Assembly (NCBI GenBank): GCA_947494975.1 | Contig: CANLXA010000003.1 | Span: 558,001 to 622,000, forward strand | Length of the DNA stretch: 64,000 bases | Reading direction: 5' to 3' | Source of the DNA: an uncultured Roseicyclus sp. | Lineage (GTDB): Bacteria; Pseudomonadota; Alphaproteobacteria; Rhodobacterales; Rhodobacteraceae | Part shown: piece by piece, positions 37,085-45,847 of the stretch | Numbering within the stretch: the first letter of the stretch is position 1 | Layout: every line of letters starts with the position of its first letter | The notes under the pieces: generated by a model | Seen by the model: only the letters and a program-made list of their open reading frames with translations | Databases searched by the model: none | What the model was told of the DNA's origin: nothing | Position numbers and translations under genes: made by a program

Positions 37085-37883
37085 GACGACGCCATCCCTT
37101 GCTGAGGCCCTTGGGCCCGAAACCGACGCCCGGGTCGTTCTGGTCACCGGCGGCGGGACCGGCATCGGAGCTGCCGCATGTGCGCGGTTTGCCAAGGACG
37201 GTGCCATCATCGTGCTCTGCGGGATCGACGCGGGCCCGCTGGACCAGGTCGCCGACCGCATCAGGGACACTGGAGGTACGGCGTTGGCCGTCACCCTGGA
37301 CGTGACGGACGCGGCAGCGCGGGCCGCCTTGTTTGAGACCATCTCAAAGGAATTCGGCCGGTTGGATGTGCTGGTGAACAACGCCGCCATCATCGGACAG
37401 GCCGCGATGGCGCCCGCTGCGACTCAACCGCTCGACCACTTTGAGCGTATCCTTGCCGTCAACCTGACAGGGGGGTTCGCCATGGCGCAGCTGGCCTATC
37501 CCCTGTTGCGTAAGCCCGGTGGCGCGATCGTCAACGTGTCATCCGTCGGAGGCAGCGCGGCACAGTTCCAAGCCGCCGCCTATTGCGCGTCCAAAGCCGG
37601 GATCGATGCATTGACCCGAAGCCTGGCGCTTGAATGGGCGAAAGACGGGATCCGGGTCAACGCGATCGCCCCGGGCGACATCCGGACAGACACAACCGAT
37701 GCGCTGAAATCCGGCTGGGACAGCGGCGTGACCGAAAAACCGGCCTTTACCCGCCCCACCCCCCTCGGCCGGGCGGGTACTGCCGATGAAATGGCTGACA
37801 TCATTGCCTTTCTCGCGAGCCCTGCCGCCAGTTTCGTAACGGGTGAGGTCGTGCGGGCCGATGGCGGGTTCCTGATCTATTAG
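37077..37883 (+). CDS. Short-chain dehydrogenase/reductase (SDR)
   Basis: A 268-aa classical SDR. NAD(P) motif VLVTGGGTGIG, NNAAIIG, catalytic Ser in VNVSSVGG and YCASKAG (Tyr-x-x-x-Lys), with C-terminal FVTGEVVRADGGFLIY. The ATG at 37077 overlaps the PLP-gene end, so the two are coupled. It probably oxidises or reduces an alcohol/ketone in the same pathway; cofactor preference is not clear. The stop overlaps the convergent DapA-like gene by four bases. Confidence 0.9.
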   Translation: MTETTPSLAEALGPETDARVVLVTGGGTGIGAAACARFAKDGAIIVLCGIDAGPLDQVADRIRDTGGTALAVTLDVTDAAARAALFETISKEFGRLDVLVNNAAIIGQAAMAPAATQPLDHFERILAVNLTGGFAMAQLAYPLLRKPGGAIVNVSSVGGSAAQFQAAAYCASKAGIDALTRSLALEWAKDGIRVNAIAPGDIRTDTTDALKSGWDSGVTEKPAFTRPTPLGRAGTADEMADIIAFLASPAASFVTGEVVRADGGFLIY

Positions 37884-38803
37884 ACTCGAAGCAATTCCGG
37901 CACGAGATTATTCGCACTTGCCCTAATCGCCGCCACCATCGCGTCACTGGCCCCGGAATAGGGCCACAGAAGCGCAGGCCTGATCGGCAACCATCCCCCC
38001 GCCGTCGCCATGGCCTTGTCCAACGCCGCGTCTGATAGACCATGGTCGCGGGCTAACGGAATCATCGTCTCATGCAGAAAGCGGCGGAATCGATCCTCCA
38101 AATCCCGCGCAACCTCAGGATCCGTCTCGATCTGCTCCCATTGGCGAACGGCACCCGCGGGCGAGAGACACGCCACATTGGAGTAGGCGCCATCCGCCCC
38201 GAGCGGCCGCCCGAAGGCCACGGTGTGTCCGGCCACAAAGACCGACATATCGCCCAAGAGATCGCGGCGTTGCGTATACCAATCGGCATCTCCGCCAGCC
38301 ACCTTCACCCCCACGAGATCCGGCGCATCCGCACGCAACGCAGCTATCTGTGGAACGCTTAGACGGACCTTCGCCGTTGGAGGGTTGTAGAGGATCAGGG
38401 GCAGTCCCCGCCCCGCCGCCGCCATGCCTGCCAGAAATCGGGCCTGCTCTTCGATCGAAGGCGGCCACCAGTCGGGCAAGGTGACTTGTGCGGCCACAGC
38501 GCCGCTGCCGACAAGCCGTTCCAGCCGGTGCCGTGCCACACGCGGGTTGGAATTGCTGACGCCGATCTGGATCGGCACCCCGGCTTTTCCGGCCCGATCC
38601 AAAACGATCTCGGTGATCTTGTCGAACTCGGCCTCGGTCTGGTTGAAAAACTCGCCTGCCGTCCCGTTCGTATAGATGCCGGCCACGCCACTGCCGCAAA
38701 GCACATCGACCAATTCCGCCAGCGCCGCGAAATCGATGTTACCAGCGTCCGATAGCGGCAGCAGAACCGCACCCCAAATGCCCTTAGGTCGAAAATCCGA
38801 CAC
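37880..38803 (-). CDS. DapA/NanA-family aldolase (dihydrodipicolinate synthase-like)
   Basis: A 307-aa class-I aldolase-fold protein. GIYTNGTAGEFFNQTEAEF is the Gly-Thr substrate loop; PLILYNPPTA is the Tyr motif; VGVKVAGGD contains the Schiff-base Lys. True DapA is unlikely because it sits in a catabolic cluster. The start is GTG at 38803, one base after the dioxygenase stop (TAGCGTG), giving SDFRPKGIWGAVLLPL. Probably cleaves or condenses a pyruvate-containing keto acid. Confidence 0.86.
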   Translation of the reverse strand: MSDFRPKGIWGAVLLPLSDAGNIDFAALAELVDVLCGSGVAGIYTNGTAGEFFNQTEAEFDKITEIVLDRAGKAGVPIQIGVSNSNPRVARHRLERLVGSGAVAAQVTLPDWWPPSIEEQARFLAGMAAAGRGLPLILYNPPTAKVRLSVPQIAALRADAPDLVGVKVAGGDADWYTQRRDLLGDMSVFVAGHTVAFGRPLGADGAYSNVACLSPAGAVRQWEQIETDPEVARDLEDRFRRFLHETMIPLARDHGLSDAALDKAMATAGGWLPIRPALLWPYSGASDAMVAAIRASANNLVPELLRV

Positions 38804-38804
38804 G

Positions 38805-39578
38805 CTAGATCTTTTCCTGCGCGCGCAGATCGGCTTCGAGCCTGGCCTTGTAGGCCGCTTTTGACGCGTGATCGATCTTGGCGCTTTCGCCAAAATAAAC
38901 GAAACCAAGCGCCCGACGGGTCCGGGTGGGCGACCGGTTCGCGCCGGCCCAATGGATGGTGCGCGCGTCATGCATCAAGAATGTCCCCTCTTCGCCCGGA
39001 AACGAGACCGTTCGGGCCTTGTCCTCGGCAGAGCCAAAATCGGTCAGTCCCTGGGAAAACCCCAGCACGTTCGAGCGTCCGTGGGGCCGAAACCCATCCG
39101 CCTTGTGCGATCCCCGAACGTAATGAATGCACCCGTTTTCCGCGTCCACAGGCTCCAGCGCGAGCCAGCCCGTCACCGCCTTGCAGGGCGAAAGGTGGAA
39201 GTAATACCCGTCTTGATGCGGCGGCGTCGGCTGCCCGATTCCGGCGGGTTTGTTGAAATATTGCAGGTTCTGCGGCACGGCCGCCTCACCCATCACCGCG
39301 CTGGCGATGTCGCGGATCACGCTGTTCTCCATCAGCGTGCGAAAATACTCATCGTAGACCGAAAGCTTCTGCATCTGTTTCAGGGTCGAGCGGTCAGCAC
39401 GGTCCTCGAAGTAGACCTCCTCCGTGGGCATACCTGGCATGACATCGCGGATATAGCGGTCAAGCTCGGCATTGATCTCGACCATCTTGTCGCGATGAAA
39501 CAGCGGCATGATCGCGACATAGCCGTCGTCGCTGAAGCTGTGGGAAAGCTGCGCCAGATCAGAGGCGGAGAGTGTCAT
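38805..39578 (-). CDS. Phytanoyl-CoA dioxygenase (PhyH)-family Fe(II)/2-oxoglutarate oxygenase
   Basis: A 257-aa non-heme iron oxygenase of the PhyH/EctD-like family. Iron ligands are seen as His-x-Asp in PTPPHQDGYYFHLSP and a distal His in RTIHWAGANRSPTRTRRAL, with Arg in the latter for 2-oxoglutarate. MTGWLALEPVDAENGCIHY-type block (here VTGWLALEPVDAENG) is typical. AAAGGA lies upstream of the ATG. It hydroxylates an unknown substrate; it shares a transcript with the DapA-like gene. Confidence 0.86.
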   Translation of the reverse strand: MTLSASDLAQLSHSFSDDGYVAIMPLFHRDKMVEINAELDRYIRDVMPGMPTEEVYFEDRADRSTLKQMQKLSVYDEYFRTLMENSVIRDIASAVMGEAAVPQNLQYFNKPAGIGQPTPPHQDGYYFHLSPCKAVTGWLALEPVDAENGCIHYVRGSHKADGFRPHGRSNVLGFSQGLTDFGSAEDKARTVSFPGEEGTFLMHDARTIHWAGANRSPTRTRRALGFVYFGESAKIDHASKAAYKARLEADLRAQEKI

Positions 39579-39718
39579 GGCAGCGTCCTTTCGGGTTGAG
39601 CTTCAAGAATTAGAGCACAGCTCAGGACGCTTCTGCGCCAGAGAGGAACGACGGAAACCTAGGAATACCGACAGATTGTAGCTACTATTGACCATTGAGA
39701 TAGGAATAAGGGCATCCG

Positions 39719-40471
39719 ATGAAGTTGCTGCGCCACGCCTATGGTCGGTTTGACCGGCGCCTGCCCATCGGACCGGTCACTTGGCCCTTTTACGACCTGC
39801 TGTGGATTCACCAAGGGCAGGCGCAGATCGTATTCGCGGATACGGGCCACATCACGCTAACGGCGCCGGACGGTGTGCTGATCCACCCGGACACACCCTT
39901 TTCCGGCCAAGCCATCGGTGCGGCAGCAACGGCATCCGTCTGCCATTTCAGAACCGAAGAACCGGCCCCACCGGGATATCTCCGCGCCGCCCCGGGGGAC
40001 CGATTGGATCTTTCGGCGCTCATCCGAATGGCGCTGCGTCTGGCCGCGGATCAGCCGGCCGCAACCGACCGTCGCATCCGGCTGTTACAGGCTATCCTTG
40101 ATGGATTCGCGCCGGAGCACGCCCCGCCGCCCATGGATCGTGATGCGATCCGGCTTGCGCGGGCTTGGGAACTCGCAGCTCAAAACCTGGGGACCATCCG
40201 TGGCCTTGTGGACGTAGCAGCATTAATCGACCTGCGGGAAAGCGCGCTGCGGACGCTTCACCGCAATGTGCATGGCGCACCGGCGGGGGCACATTTGCGA
40301 GCCCTCAGACTGGCGCAGGCCGACACGCTATTGGCAACCACCGGCCTGACGCTGACCGAGATTGCGCAGCAGGTGGGCTACGGTCATCCTGAAACGTTGA
40401 ACGCCGCCTTCCGCGCCTCCCGCGGGATGACCCCCGGGGCGTTTCGCCGCCATGCGCAGCCCTTTGCCTGA
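39719..40471 (+). CDS. AraC-family transcriptional regulator
   Basis: A 250-aa regulator with an N-terminal cupin-like ligand domain (about 1-100; IVFADTGHITLTAPDGVLIHP) and a C-terminal AraC helix-turn-helix pair (about 150-248; LRALRLAQADTLLATTGLT, EIAQQVGYGHPETLNAAFRA, GMTPGAFRRH). AAGGG precedes the ATG. It is divergent from the PhyH-DapA operon and most likely controls it. Confidence 0.9.
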   Translation: MKLLRHAYGRFDRRLPIGPVTWPFYDLLWIHQGQAQIVFADTGHITLTAPDGVLIHPDTPFSGQAIGAAATASVCHFRTEEPAPPGYLRAAPGDRLDLSALIRMALRLAADQPAATDRRIRLLQAILDGFAPEHAPPPMDRDAIRLARAWELAAQNLGTIRGLVDVAALIDLRESALRTLHRNVHGAPAGAHLRALRLAQADTLLATTGLTLTEIAQQVGYGHPETLNAAFRASRGMTPGAFRRHAQPFA

Positions 40472-40475
40472 TCGT

Positions 40476-41780
40476 TCAGGTCAGCCGCGCGAACCCGGCG
40501 TGACAGACCGGCCCCTCCAAAAGGTCCGCAGGGTCGCGCCCATTCTTGCAATCAGCGATCAGCGCAAAGACCGGGTCCAGCGCTTCGAAATAGCCGTCGA
40601 TCACGCCTGGCGTATGGGCGGTGCAGACATAGACGCTGGTGCCGGCAAGGTAGCCCGCCTTCAGCATCTCCTGCGCGATCAGTGTCTTGTAGACTAGGGC
40701 ATCGGGCCCACCAAAGGAAAACCCCGTCAACGCGGGCAGGCCCGCCACATTGATGTCCAGCCCATGCGTGTCCGCCAGCCCTTTCCAACGCTCGCCAATC
40801 GCACGACCGGTCTGTGTGATGACATCCCACGACGCGCAGGCCTCCATCGCGTCGAGTGTAGCGAGGGCGGCGACAGAGCCGATCCGCTCGGTCCAGAAGG
40901 TGGAACTGATGAAGGTGCTTTGCGCCGCTTCCATCACCGCGCGCCGCCCGATCACAGCGGTGACCGCGTAGCCATTGCCCAACGCCTTACCGAACACCGC
41001 AAGGTCGGGGTCAACGCCATGGACCTTGTGCAAACCACCAAATGCCTGCCGGAACCCCGACGTGCATTCATCGAATATCAGAACGATCCCATGGGCATCC
41101 GCAAGGGCGCGGACGGCTTGCAGGAACCCGGGCGCCGGTGGCCCGCTGCGCTGCACCTCCATCTTGATAACGCCGATGGACTGCTCGGCGATCAATCGCT
41201 CGAGGCCCTCCAGATCGTTGTAAGAGAAAGGAAACACCGTTCCCGCAAGATCTCGGGGCACCCCGGCGGGCGCCAGCCCCGGCAGCAGGTGCCCGTCCAG
41301 CCGATCCGCATCGCCCAGATTTGCAGCCAAATACCAGTCATGCCACCCGTGATAGCCGCACAACGCCACGCCGTCGCGACCGGAAGCCGCGCGCCCGATC
41401 CGCACCGCGATGGCATTCGCCTCCCCCCCGCTCCGGGCGAACCGCGCCATGTCGGCCCAGGGATGCAGGTCGATCAGGCGTTCGGCGAGCAGAACTTCGT
41501 CGGGCGCGTTCAGTGTGGACATGTTGCCCGCATCGATCACGCCGCGTACCGCCGCATCAACCTGCTTGTGGCCATAACCGAGCGTATTTGTCCCAACGCT
41601 CATGAGCGACATATCGGTCAACGCGCGCCCGTCCATGTCCCAGACCGTGACTCCGGAGGCGCGCGAAAAATAGGCAGGCCAGGCGCCGGGCAGGTGCATC
41701 TCGGGCCGTTTCGACAGCAACATGTTCCCGCCCGGGATCACTGCCTTGGCGCGCTCCCAAAGATCCTGCCCCTTGCGCAT
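40476..41780 (-). CDS. Class-III aminotransferase (GSA aminomutase-like)
   Basis: A 434-aa fold-type I PLP enzyme related to glutamate-1-semialdehyde aminomutase and other class-III transaminases. Features: YFSRASGVTVWDMDG, RSGGEANAIAVRIGRAAS, GYHGWHDWYLA (aromatic PLP stacking), IFDECTSGFR (Asp for pyridine N) and VFGKALGNGYAVTAVIG with the PLP Lys. In a catabolic cluster it is more likely an amino-sugar or amino-acid transaminase than a heme-pathway enzyme. It shares a divergent promoter, with a GntR-like site, with the amidohydrolase at 41846. Confidence 0.88.
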   Translation of the reverse strand: MRKGQDLWERAKAVIPGGNMLLSKRPEMHLPGAWPAYFSRASGVTVWDMDGRALTDMSLMSVGTNTLGYGHKQVDAAVRGVIDAGNMSTLNAPDEVLLAERLIDLHPWADMARFARSGGEANAIAVRIGRAASGRDGVALCGYHGWHDWYLAANLGDADRLDGHLLPGLAPAGVPRDLAGTVFPFSYNDLEGLERLIAEQSIGVIKMEVQRSGPPAPGFLQAVRALADAHGIVLIFDECTSGFRQAFGGLHKVHGVDPDLAVFGKALGNGYAVTAVIGRRAVMEAAQSTFISSTFWTERIGSVAALATLDAMEACASWDVITQTGRAIGERWKGLADTHGLDINVAGLPALTGFSFGGPDALVYKTLIAQEMLKAGYLAGTSVYVCTAHTPGVIDGYFEALDPVFALIADCKNGRDPADLLEGPVCHAGFARLT

Positions 41781-41816
41781 GACACTCTCCCTTTCGCCAA
41801 GTTATACTGATATACG

Positions 41817-41835
41817 ATTAACATGATCCATCAAG
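41817..41835. promoter_or_regulatory. Shared GntR-type site (promoter A)
   Basis: TTAACATGATCCAT (41818-41831) lies between divergent genes starting at 41780 and 41846. Read on the minus strand, a -35-like TTGATG is followed at once by GATCATGTTAA, the same arrangement as at 63800-63828. Confidence 0.55.
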
Positions 41836-41845
41836 AGCCCAGGCC

Positions 41846-42877
41846 ATGACGAACCTGCCTTGGACACCAACGCCGCTCGATGCGCGGATCTGGGAAGAAG
41901 AGCTTGACGCCTTCGTGCCAAACCGCATCTTCGACGTGCACACCCATCTGCACGACTGGTCCCATTATGCCGACCCCGCCAAGGAGGCGGGTCCCTATGC
42001 CGCGACCATCGGCACCCATTTCCCGCGCTCAGACCGCGCGGTTGCCGATGCCGTTGACGCAAGCCTGATGCCCGGCCGCATCGTTGACCGGCTCTCCTTC
42101 CCCTATCCCTACCCGAAACCGATGGGTGTGGACGCCGCCAACGCGCTGGTCGCGGCCGAGGTTACGCAAGGGTCCGCCGGTCTGATGCTGGTGCACCCTG
42201 AGATGACACCCGATGCGATCCGCGCGACGTTGCGCCAAACGGGCCTTATCGGTCTGAAGCCATACCTGGTTTACGCTCAGGGATCCGCACCCGCCGATGC
42301 CGGGATCACCGATTTTCTGCCCGAGGCGCAGATCGCCCTGGCTGACGAATTGGGCCTGATCATCATGATGCACCTCTCCAAACGCGACGCTGTGGCCGAT
42401 CCCGACAACATCGACGATCTGCTGCGCCTGACGGCCCGCTACCCCAACGCCAAATGGATCCTGGCCCATTGTGCGCGCAGCTATTCCGTCTGGGCCATCG
42501 AGGCGGCAGCCTCTGCCCTGCGCGACATTCCCAACATCTGGTACGACACCTCCACGGTCTGCGAGGCCGACGCGCTTGATGCGCTTTATACCGGTGTCGG
42601 CGTGGAGCGGGTCATGTATGGCAGCGATGATCTGATCGGCCCGATGCGGGGAAAATATGTAGCGTTCGGACGGGCGTGGAGCCTGCTGCATCCGGGCAAT
42701 CACAGCCTGTCGCTTGGCCATTGCAACCCGGACATGACCTTTATCCGCTATGAGCAGCTGCGCGCGATGAAGCGCGGCGCGCGGCAGATCGGCCTAACGA
42801 GGGCGCAGCGACGGGCCCTGTTTCACGATACCGCACGCGCCCTTGTTGATAGCGTGCCCAAACCCGGCACGGCTTAG
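41846..42877 (+). CDS. Amidohydrolase-family (metal-dependent TIM-barrel) protein
   Basis: A 343-aa member of the amidohydrolase-2 group. Metal ligands appear as His-x-His in IFDVHTHLHDWSHY, His in IMMHLSKRD, His in WILAHCARSYS and Asp in VMYGSDDLIGPM. These enzymes decarboxylate, hydrolyse lactones or deaminate rings; the family does not fix a substrate. It is divergent from the aminotransferase and convergent with the NanA/DapA-like gene (stops overlap by four bases). Confidence 0.86.
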   Translation: MTNLPWTPTPLDARIWEEELDAFVPNRIFDVHTHLHDWSHYADPAKEAGPYAATIGTHFPRSDRAVADAVDASLMPGRIVDRLSFPYPYPKPMGVDAANALVAAEVTQGSAGLMLVHPEMTPDAIRATLRQTGLIGLKPYLVYAQGSAPADAGITDFLPEAQIALADELGLIIMMHLSKRDAVADPDNIDDLLRLTARYPNAKWILAHCARSYSVWAIEAAASALRDIPNIWYDTSTVCEADALDALYTGVGVERVMYGSDDLIGPMRGKYVAFGRAWSLLHPGNHSLSLGHCNPDMTFIRYEQLRAMKRGARQIGLTRAQRRALFHDTARALVDSVPKPGTA

Positions 42878-43803
42878 AGATCGTCGAGGAACCCGATCCC
42901 CGTGAGGCCCTGTGCATCCCGAAACGCGCGATAGCTGTCCTTCAGCGCCTCTTCCTGCTCTGGCGTCTCGTAATTGTCGAACGGTTTGCGACAATACCCG
43001 GCGTCGGCGCCTTGCCACGCCATGATCCGTTTGACCGCCGACATCGGATACTGTTTCAGCGTGAAAAAGATGATGTCATTGGCCTTGTCTTGCAGGGCCT
43101 TGGCATCGTCCAAACGCCCGTCAGCCATCGCCTTGATCAAGTCGGCATAGAGCTCTGGGATGATGTTGTAGAACGACCCTATCAATCCATCCGCACCGAA
43201 TGCGAGGCCAGACATGGCCATCTCATCGGCGCCGGAGAACACGCGGAACTCTGGCCCGATCTCGCGTTTCATCCGACCGATCTCAAAATGCGTGGGCGCG
43301 GTGTATTTGACGCCTTCAATCCCGTCGATCGCCGCCAGCCGCGCGAGCATGTCGAAGCCAAGGGCACCGGCCAGCGTGATATTGTAGGCCACCATTGGCA
43401 ATCCGGTCGACGCCGTGACATCCCGGTAATAATTCGTCACCTGATCGGGGGAAAAGGGCCAATAGATCGGCGGCACCGAGGAGATCGCGTCGGCCCCCGC
43501 TGCCTCTGCCTGCTGCGCCAGCGCCACGGTCTGATAGGTGCTGATCGCGCCCACATGGACCATCACGGGCACGCGCCCCGCCACCTCGTCGCAGGCAATC
43601 TGGACGACGCGCATCCGTTCTTCCGGGCTCATCATGAACCCCTCCCCTGTGGAGCCGGTGAGGTAGAGGCCGTCCACGCCGCGCGCTAGAAGTGACGCGG
43701 TCAAGCCACGCGTTAAGCCTTCGTTCAGCGTGCCGTCCAGATCGAACGCTGTGACGAGCGCAGGGATGACCCCTTTGAAATCGGTCATGGAATAATTGGC
43801 CAT
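42874..43803 (-). CDS. N-acetylneuraminate lyase/DapA-family aldolase
   Basis: A 309-aa class-I aldolase closer in pattern to NanA than to DapA. GLYLTGSTGEGFMMS is the substrate loop, PMVAYNITLAG the Tyr motif and IEGVKYTAPTHFEIGRM has the Schiff-base Lys followed by YTA as in sialic-acid lyases; the YxxY/F-like pattern there favours NanA. SGADEM is also typical. The start is ATG 43803; an inner ATG at 43788 is possible. It is the last gene after the ABC operon, so its product probably cleaves the imported sugar acid to pyruvate and an amino sugar. Confidence 0.86.
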   Translation of the reverse strand: MANYSMTDFKGVIPALVTAFDLDGTLNEGLTRGLTASLLARGVDGLYLTGSTGEGFMMSPEERMRVVQIACDEVAGRVPVMVHVGAISTYQTVALAQQAEAAGADAISSVPPIYWPFSPDQVTNYYRDVTASTGLPMVAYNITLAGALGFDMLARLAAIDGIEGVKYTAPTHFEIGRMKREIGPEFRVFSGADEMAMSGLAFGADGLIGSFYNIIPELYADLIKAMADGRLDDAKALQDKANDIIFFTLKQYPMSAVKRIMAWQGADAGYCRKPFDNYETPEQEEALKDSYRAFRDAQGLTGIGFLDDL

Positions 43804-43838
43804 CGGTTGCGGTCCTTCACTTGAGGCAGCGGGACAGG

Positions 43839-44855
43839 TCAGTCCGCGAGGGGTTGATCGATCAGGTGACAGGCCGCCATGTGTACGCCCGACCCGGCCC
43901 TGTACGCCCGGAGGCGGGGCACATCGCTTCGGCAGACGTCTTGCGCAAACCGGCAGCGTGGATGGAAGGGGCAGCCCGAGGGCGGATTGATCGGGCTCGG
44001 CACATCGCCTTGCAGGACGATGCGCTGGGACTTGCGGTCCAGATCCGCGACGGGGATCGCCGACAGCAGGGCCTGCGTGTAGGGATGCAGCGTGTTGGAA
44101 TAGAGCTCCTCGGCATCGCAAAGCTCCACCACCTTGCCCAGATACATCACGGCGATCCGGTCGCAGAGATATTCCGTGACGCTCAGATCATGGGTGATGA
44201 AGACATAGGTGAGGTTTTTCTCACGCTTGAGATCCATCAGCAATTGCAGGACCTGCGCCTGGATCGAGACGTCCAGCGCGCTGACCGCCTCATCGCAAAC
44301 GATCAGTTCAGGATCGATGCTCAGCGCGCGGGCGATGCCGATGCGCTGACGTTGCCCGCCCGAAAACTCGTGCGGATAGCGGTCCATCGCCTCGCGGCGC
44401 ATGTTTACGGCCTCCAGCAGATCGCCCACGATCTTGCGTCGCTTCGCTCGGGTTTTCACACCGTAATGGCGCAGCGGATCCTCCAACGAACCAAAGATGG
44501 TGAAGGCCGGGTTCAGCGAGGAATGGGGATCCTGAAAGACGATCTGCAACCGTTTGCGGAAGGCGAACAGCCCTGCCTCATCCTGTGTCGTCAGCTCCGT
44601 CTCGCCGTCCTCTCCGGAATAAGTCACGGTCCCTTGCGTCGCGCGCACCAGCTGCAGGATCGCCTTGCCAAGCGTGGTCTTGCCACAGCCGCTTTCGCCC
44701 ACAAGACCCAGAACCTCGCCGCGATAGACGTCCAGATCTACACCATCGACGGCACGAACATGGGCCGTCACGCGCTTGAGCACACCGGTCCGAACCGGGA
44801 AATGCACCTCGACATTGCGAAGACTCAGGATCGGATCACCGGCCATTGGATGCAA
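43839..44855 (-). CDS. ABC transporter ATPase, DppF/OppF type
   Basis: A 338-aa ATPase. Walker A GESGCGKTT, signature HEFSGGQRQRIGIARAL, Walker B LIVCDEAVSALD, H-loop ITHDLS. C-terminal peptide-transporter extension with INPPSGCPFHPRCRFAQDVC. The Walker B Pro of DEPTSALD is replaced by Ala (DEAVSALD), a known variation in the group. Overlaps the DppD gene by about 20 bp; a second ATG (44846) would reduce that. Powers the transporter whose binding protein is permuted. Confidence 0.92.
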   Translation of the reverse strand: MHPMAGDPILSLRNVEVHFPVRTGVLKRVTAHVRAVDGVDLDVYRGEVLGLVGESGCGKTTLGKAILQLVRATQGTVTYSGEDGETELTTQDEAGLFAFRKRLQIVFQDPHSSLNPAFTIFGSLEDPLRHYGVKTRAKRRKIVGDLLEAVNMRREAMDRYPHEFSGGQRQRIGIARALSIDPELIVCDEAVSALDVSIQAQVLQLLMDLKREKNLTYVFITHDLSVTEYLCDRIAVMYLGKVVELCDAEELYSNTLHPYTQALLSAIPVADLDRKSQRIVLQGDVPSPINPPSGCPFHPRCRFAQDVCRSDVPRLRAYRAGSGVHMAACHLIDQPLAD

Positions 44856-45843
44856 ACTCCTGATAGCGCCAGCACATCACGCGGTGATCGTCGGACACCT
44901 GAGTTTCGGGGGGCATCTCATCACATTTGTCGATCCTGTGCATACAGCGATCCGCAAACTGGCAGCCTTTAGGCCGGTCGTAGGGATCGGGTGTCTGGCC
45001 GGGGATCGCCTTGATCTCCTGATCCTTACCGCGGCCCAGAACCGGGATCGAGTCCAGAAGCGCGCGGGTGTAGGGATGCACGGGATTGCGCATGACGGTG
45101 CCCACCGGGCCCGCTTCAACGATATTGCCCATATACATCACGGCCACATCATCGGCCAATTCAGCCACCACGCCCATATCGTGGGTGATCAACATGATCG
45201 CGGTGCCATTGTCGCGTTTGAGCGTCTCCATCAGCTCGAAAATCTGGGCCTGGATCGTGACGTCAAGCGCGGTCGTGGGCTCGTCCGCGATGAGGATGCG
45301 CGGGTTGCACGACATTGCGATGGCAATCATCGCGCGCTGCCGCATGCCACCGGAGTAAAGGTGGGGGTAGTCGTTCACACGCCGTTCCGGCAGCGGGATC
45401 CCCATCGACGCCAGCAGATCGATGGCCTTGTCGTGGCGCGCCCTGCGGCCCAGGCCCGTGTGATACATCAGCATTTCCTTGATCTGGAAGCCGATGGAGT
45501 AGACCGGGTTCAGGGCCGTCATCGGGTCCTGAAAGATCATCGCAATCTCTTTGCCACGGATGCTGCGCATCTGAGCGCCGCCACGATCCAGCGCATCGAT
45601 CCGTACCGGGCCGTCGGGGCCGTGATAGGTGATCTCGCCCTCCTCGATCCGGCTGAGCGTCGGCAAAAGCTGCATGATGGAGGCGGCGGTCACGCTCTTG
45701 CCGCAGCCACTTTCACCCACGATGCACAGCGTCTTGCCCTGCCGGATCTCGAACGACACGCCGTCAATGGCACGATTACAGCGGTTGTTGTTGTAGAAGT
45801 ATGTCTTGAGGCCCTTCACTGTCAGGGCGACGTCATGTTCCAT
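44836..45843 (-). CDS. ABC transporter ATPase, DppD/OppD type
   Basis: A 335-aa ATPase. Walker A GESGCGKS, signature YSGGMRQRAMIAIAM, Walker B ILIADEPTTALD, H-loop ITHDMG. C-terminal extension has PYDRPKGCQFADRC with further Cys (MHRIDKC). It is spaced 4 bp behind the DppC stop. Partner of the DppF-type ATPase. Its N-terminus KTYFYNNNRCNRAIDG is slightly unusual in being Asn-rich. Confidence 0.92.
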   Translation of the reverse strand: MEHDVALTVKGLKTYFYNNNRCNRAIDGVSFEIRQGKTLCIVGESGCGKSVTAASIMQLLPTLSRIEEGEITYHGPDGPVRIDALDRGGAQMRSIRGKEIAMIFQDPMTALNPVYSIGFQIKEMLMYHTGLGRRARHDKAIDLLASMGIPLPERRVNDYPHLYSGGMRQRAMIAIAMSCNPRILIADEPTTALDVTIQAQIFELMETLKRDNGTAIMLITHDMGVVAELADDVAVMYMGNIVEAGPVGTVMRNPVHPYTRALLDSIPVLGRGKDQEIKAIPGQTPDPYDRPKGCQFADRCMHRIDKCDEMPPETQVSDDHRVMCWRYQEFASNGR

Positions 45844-45847
45844 GCCC

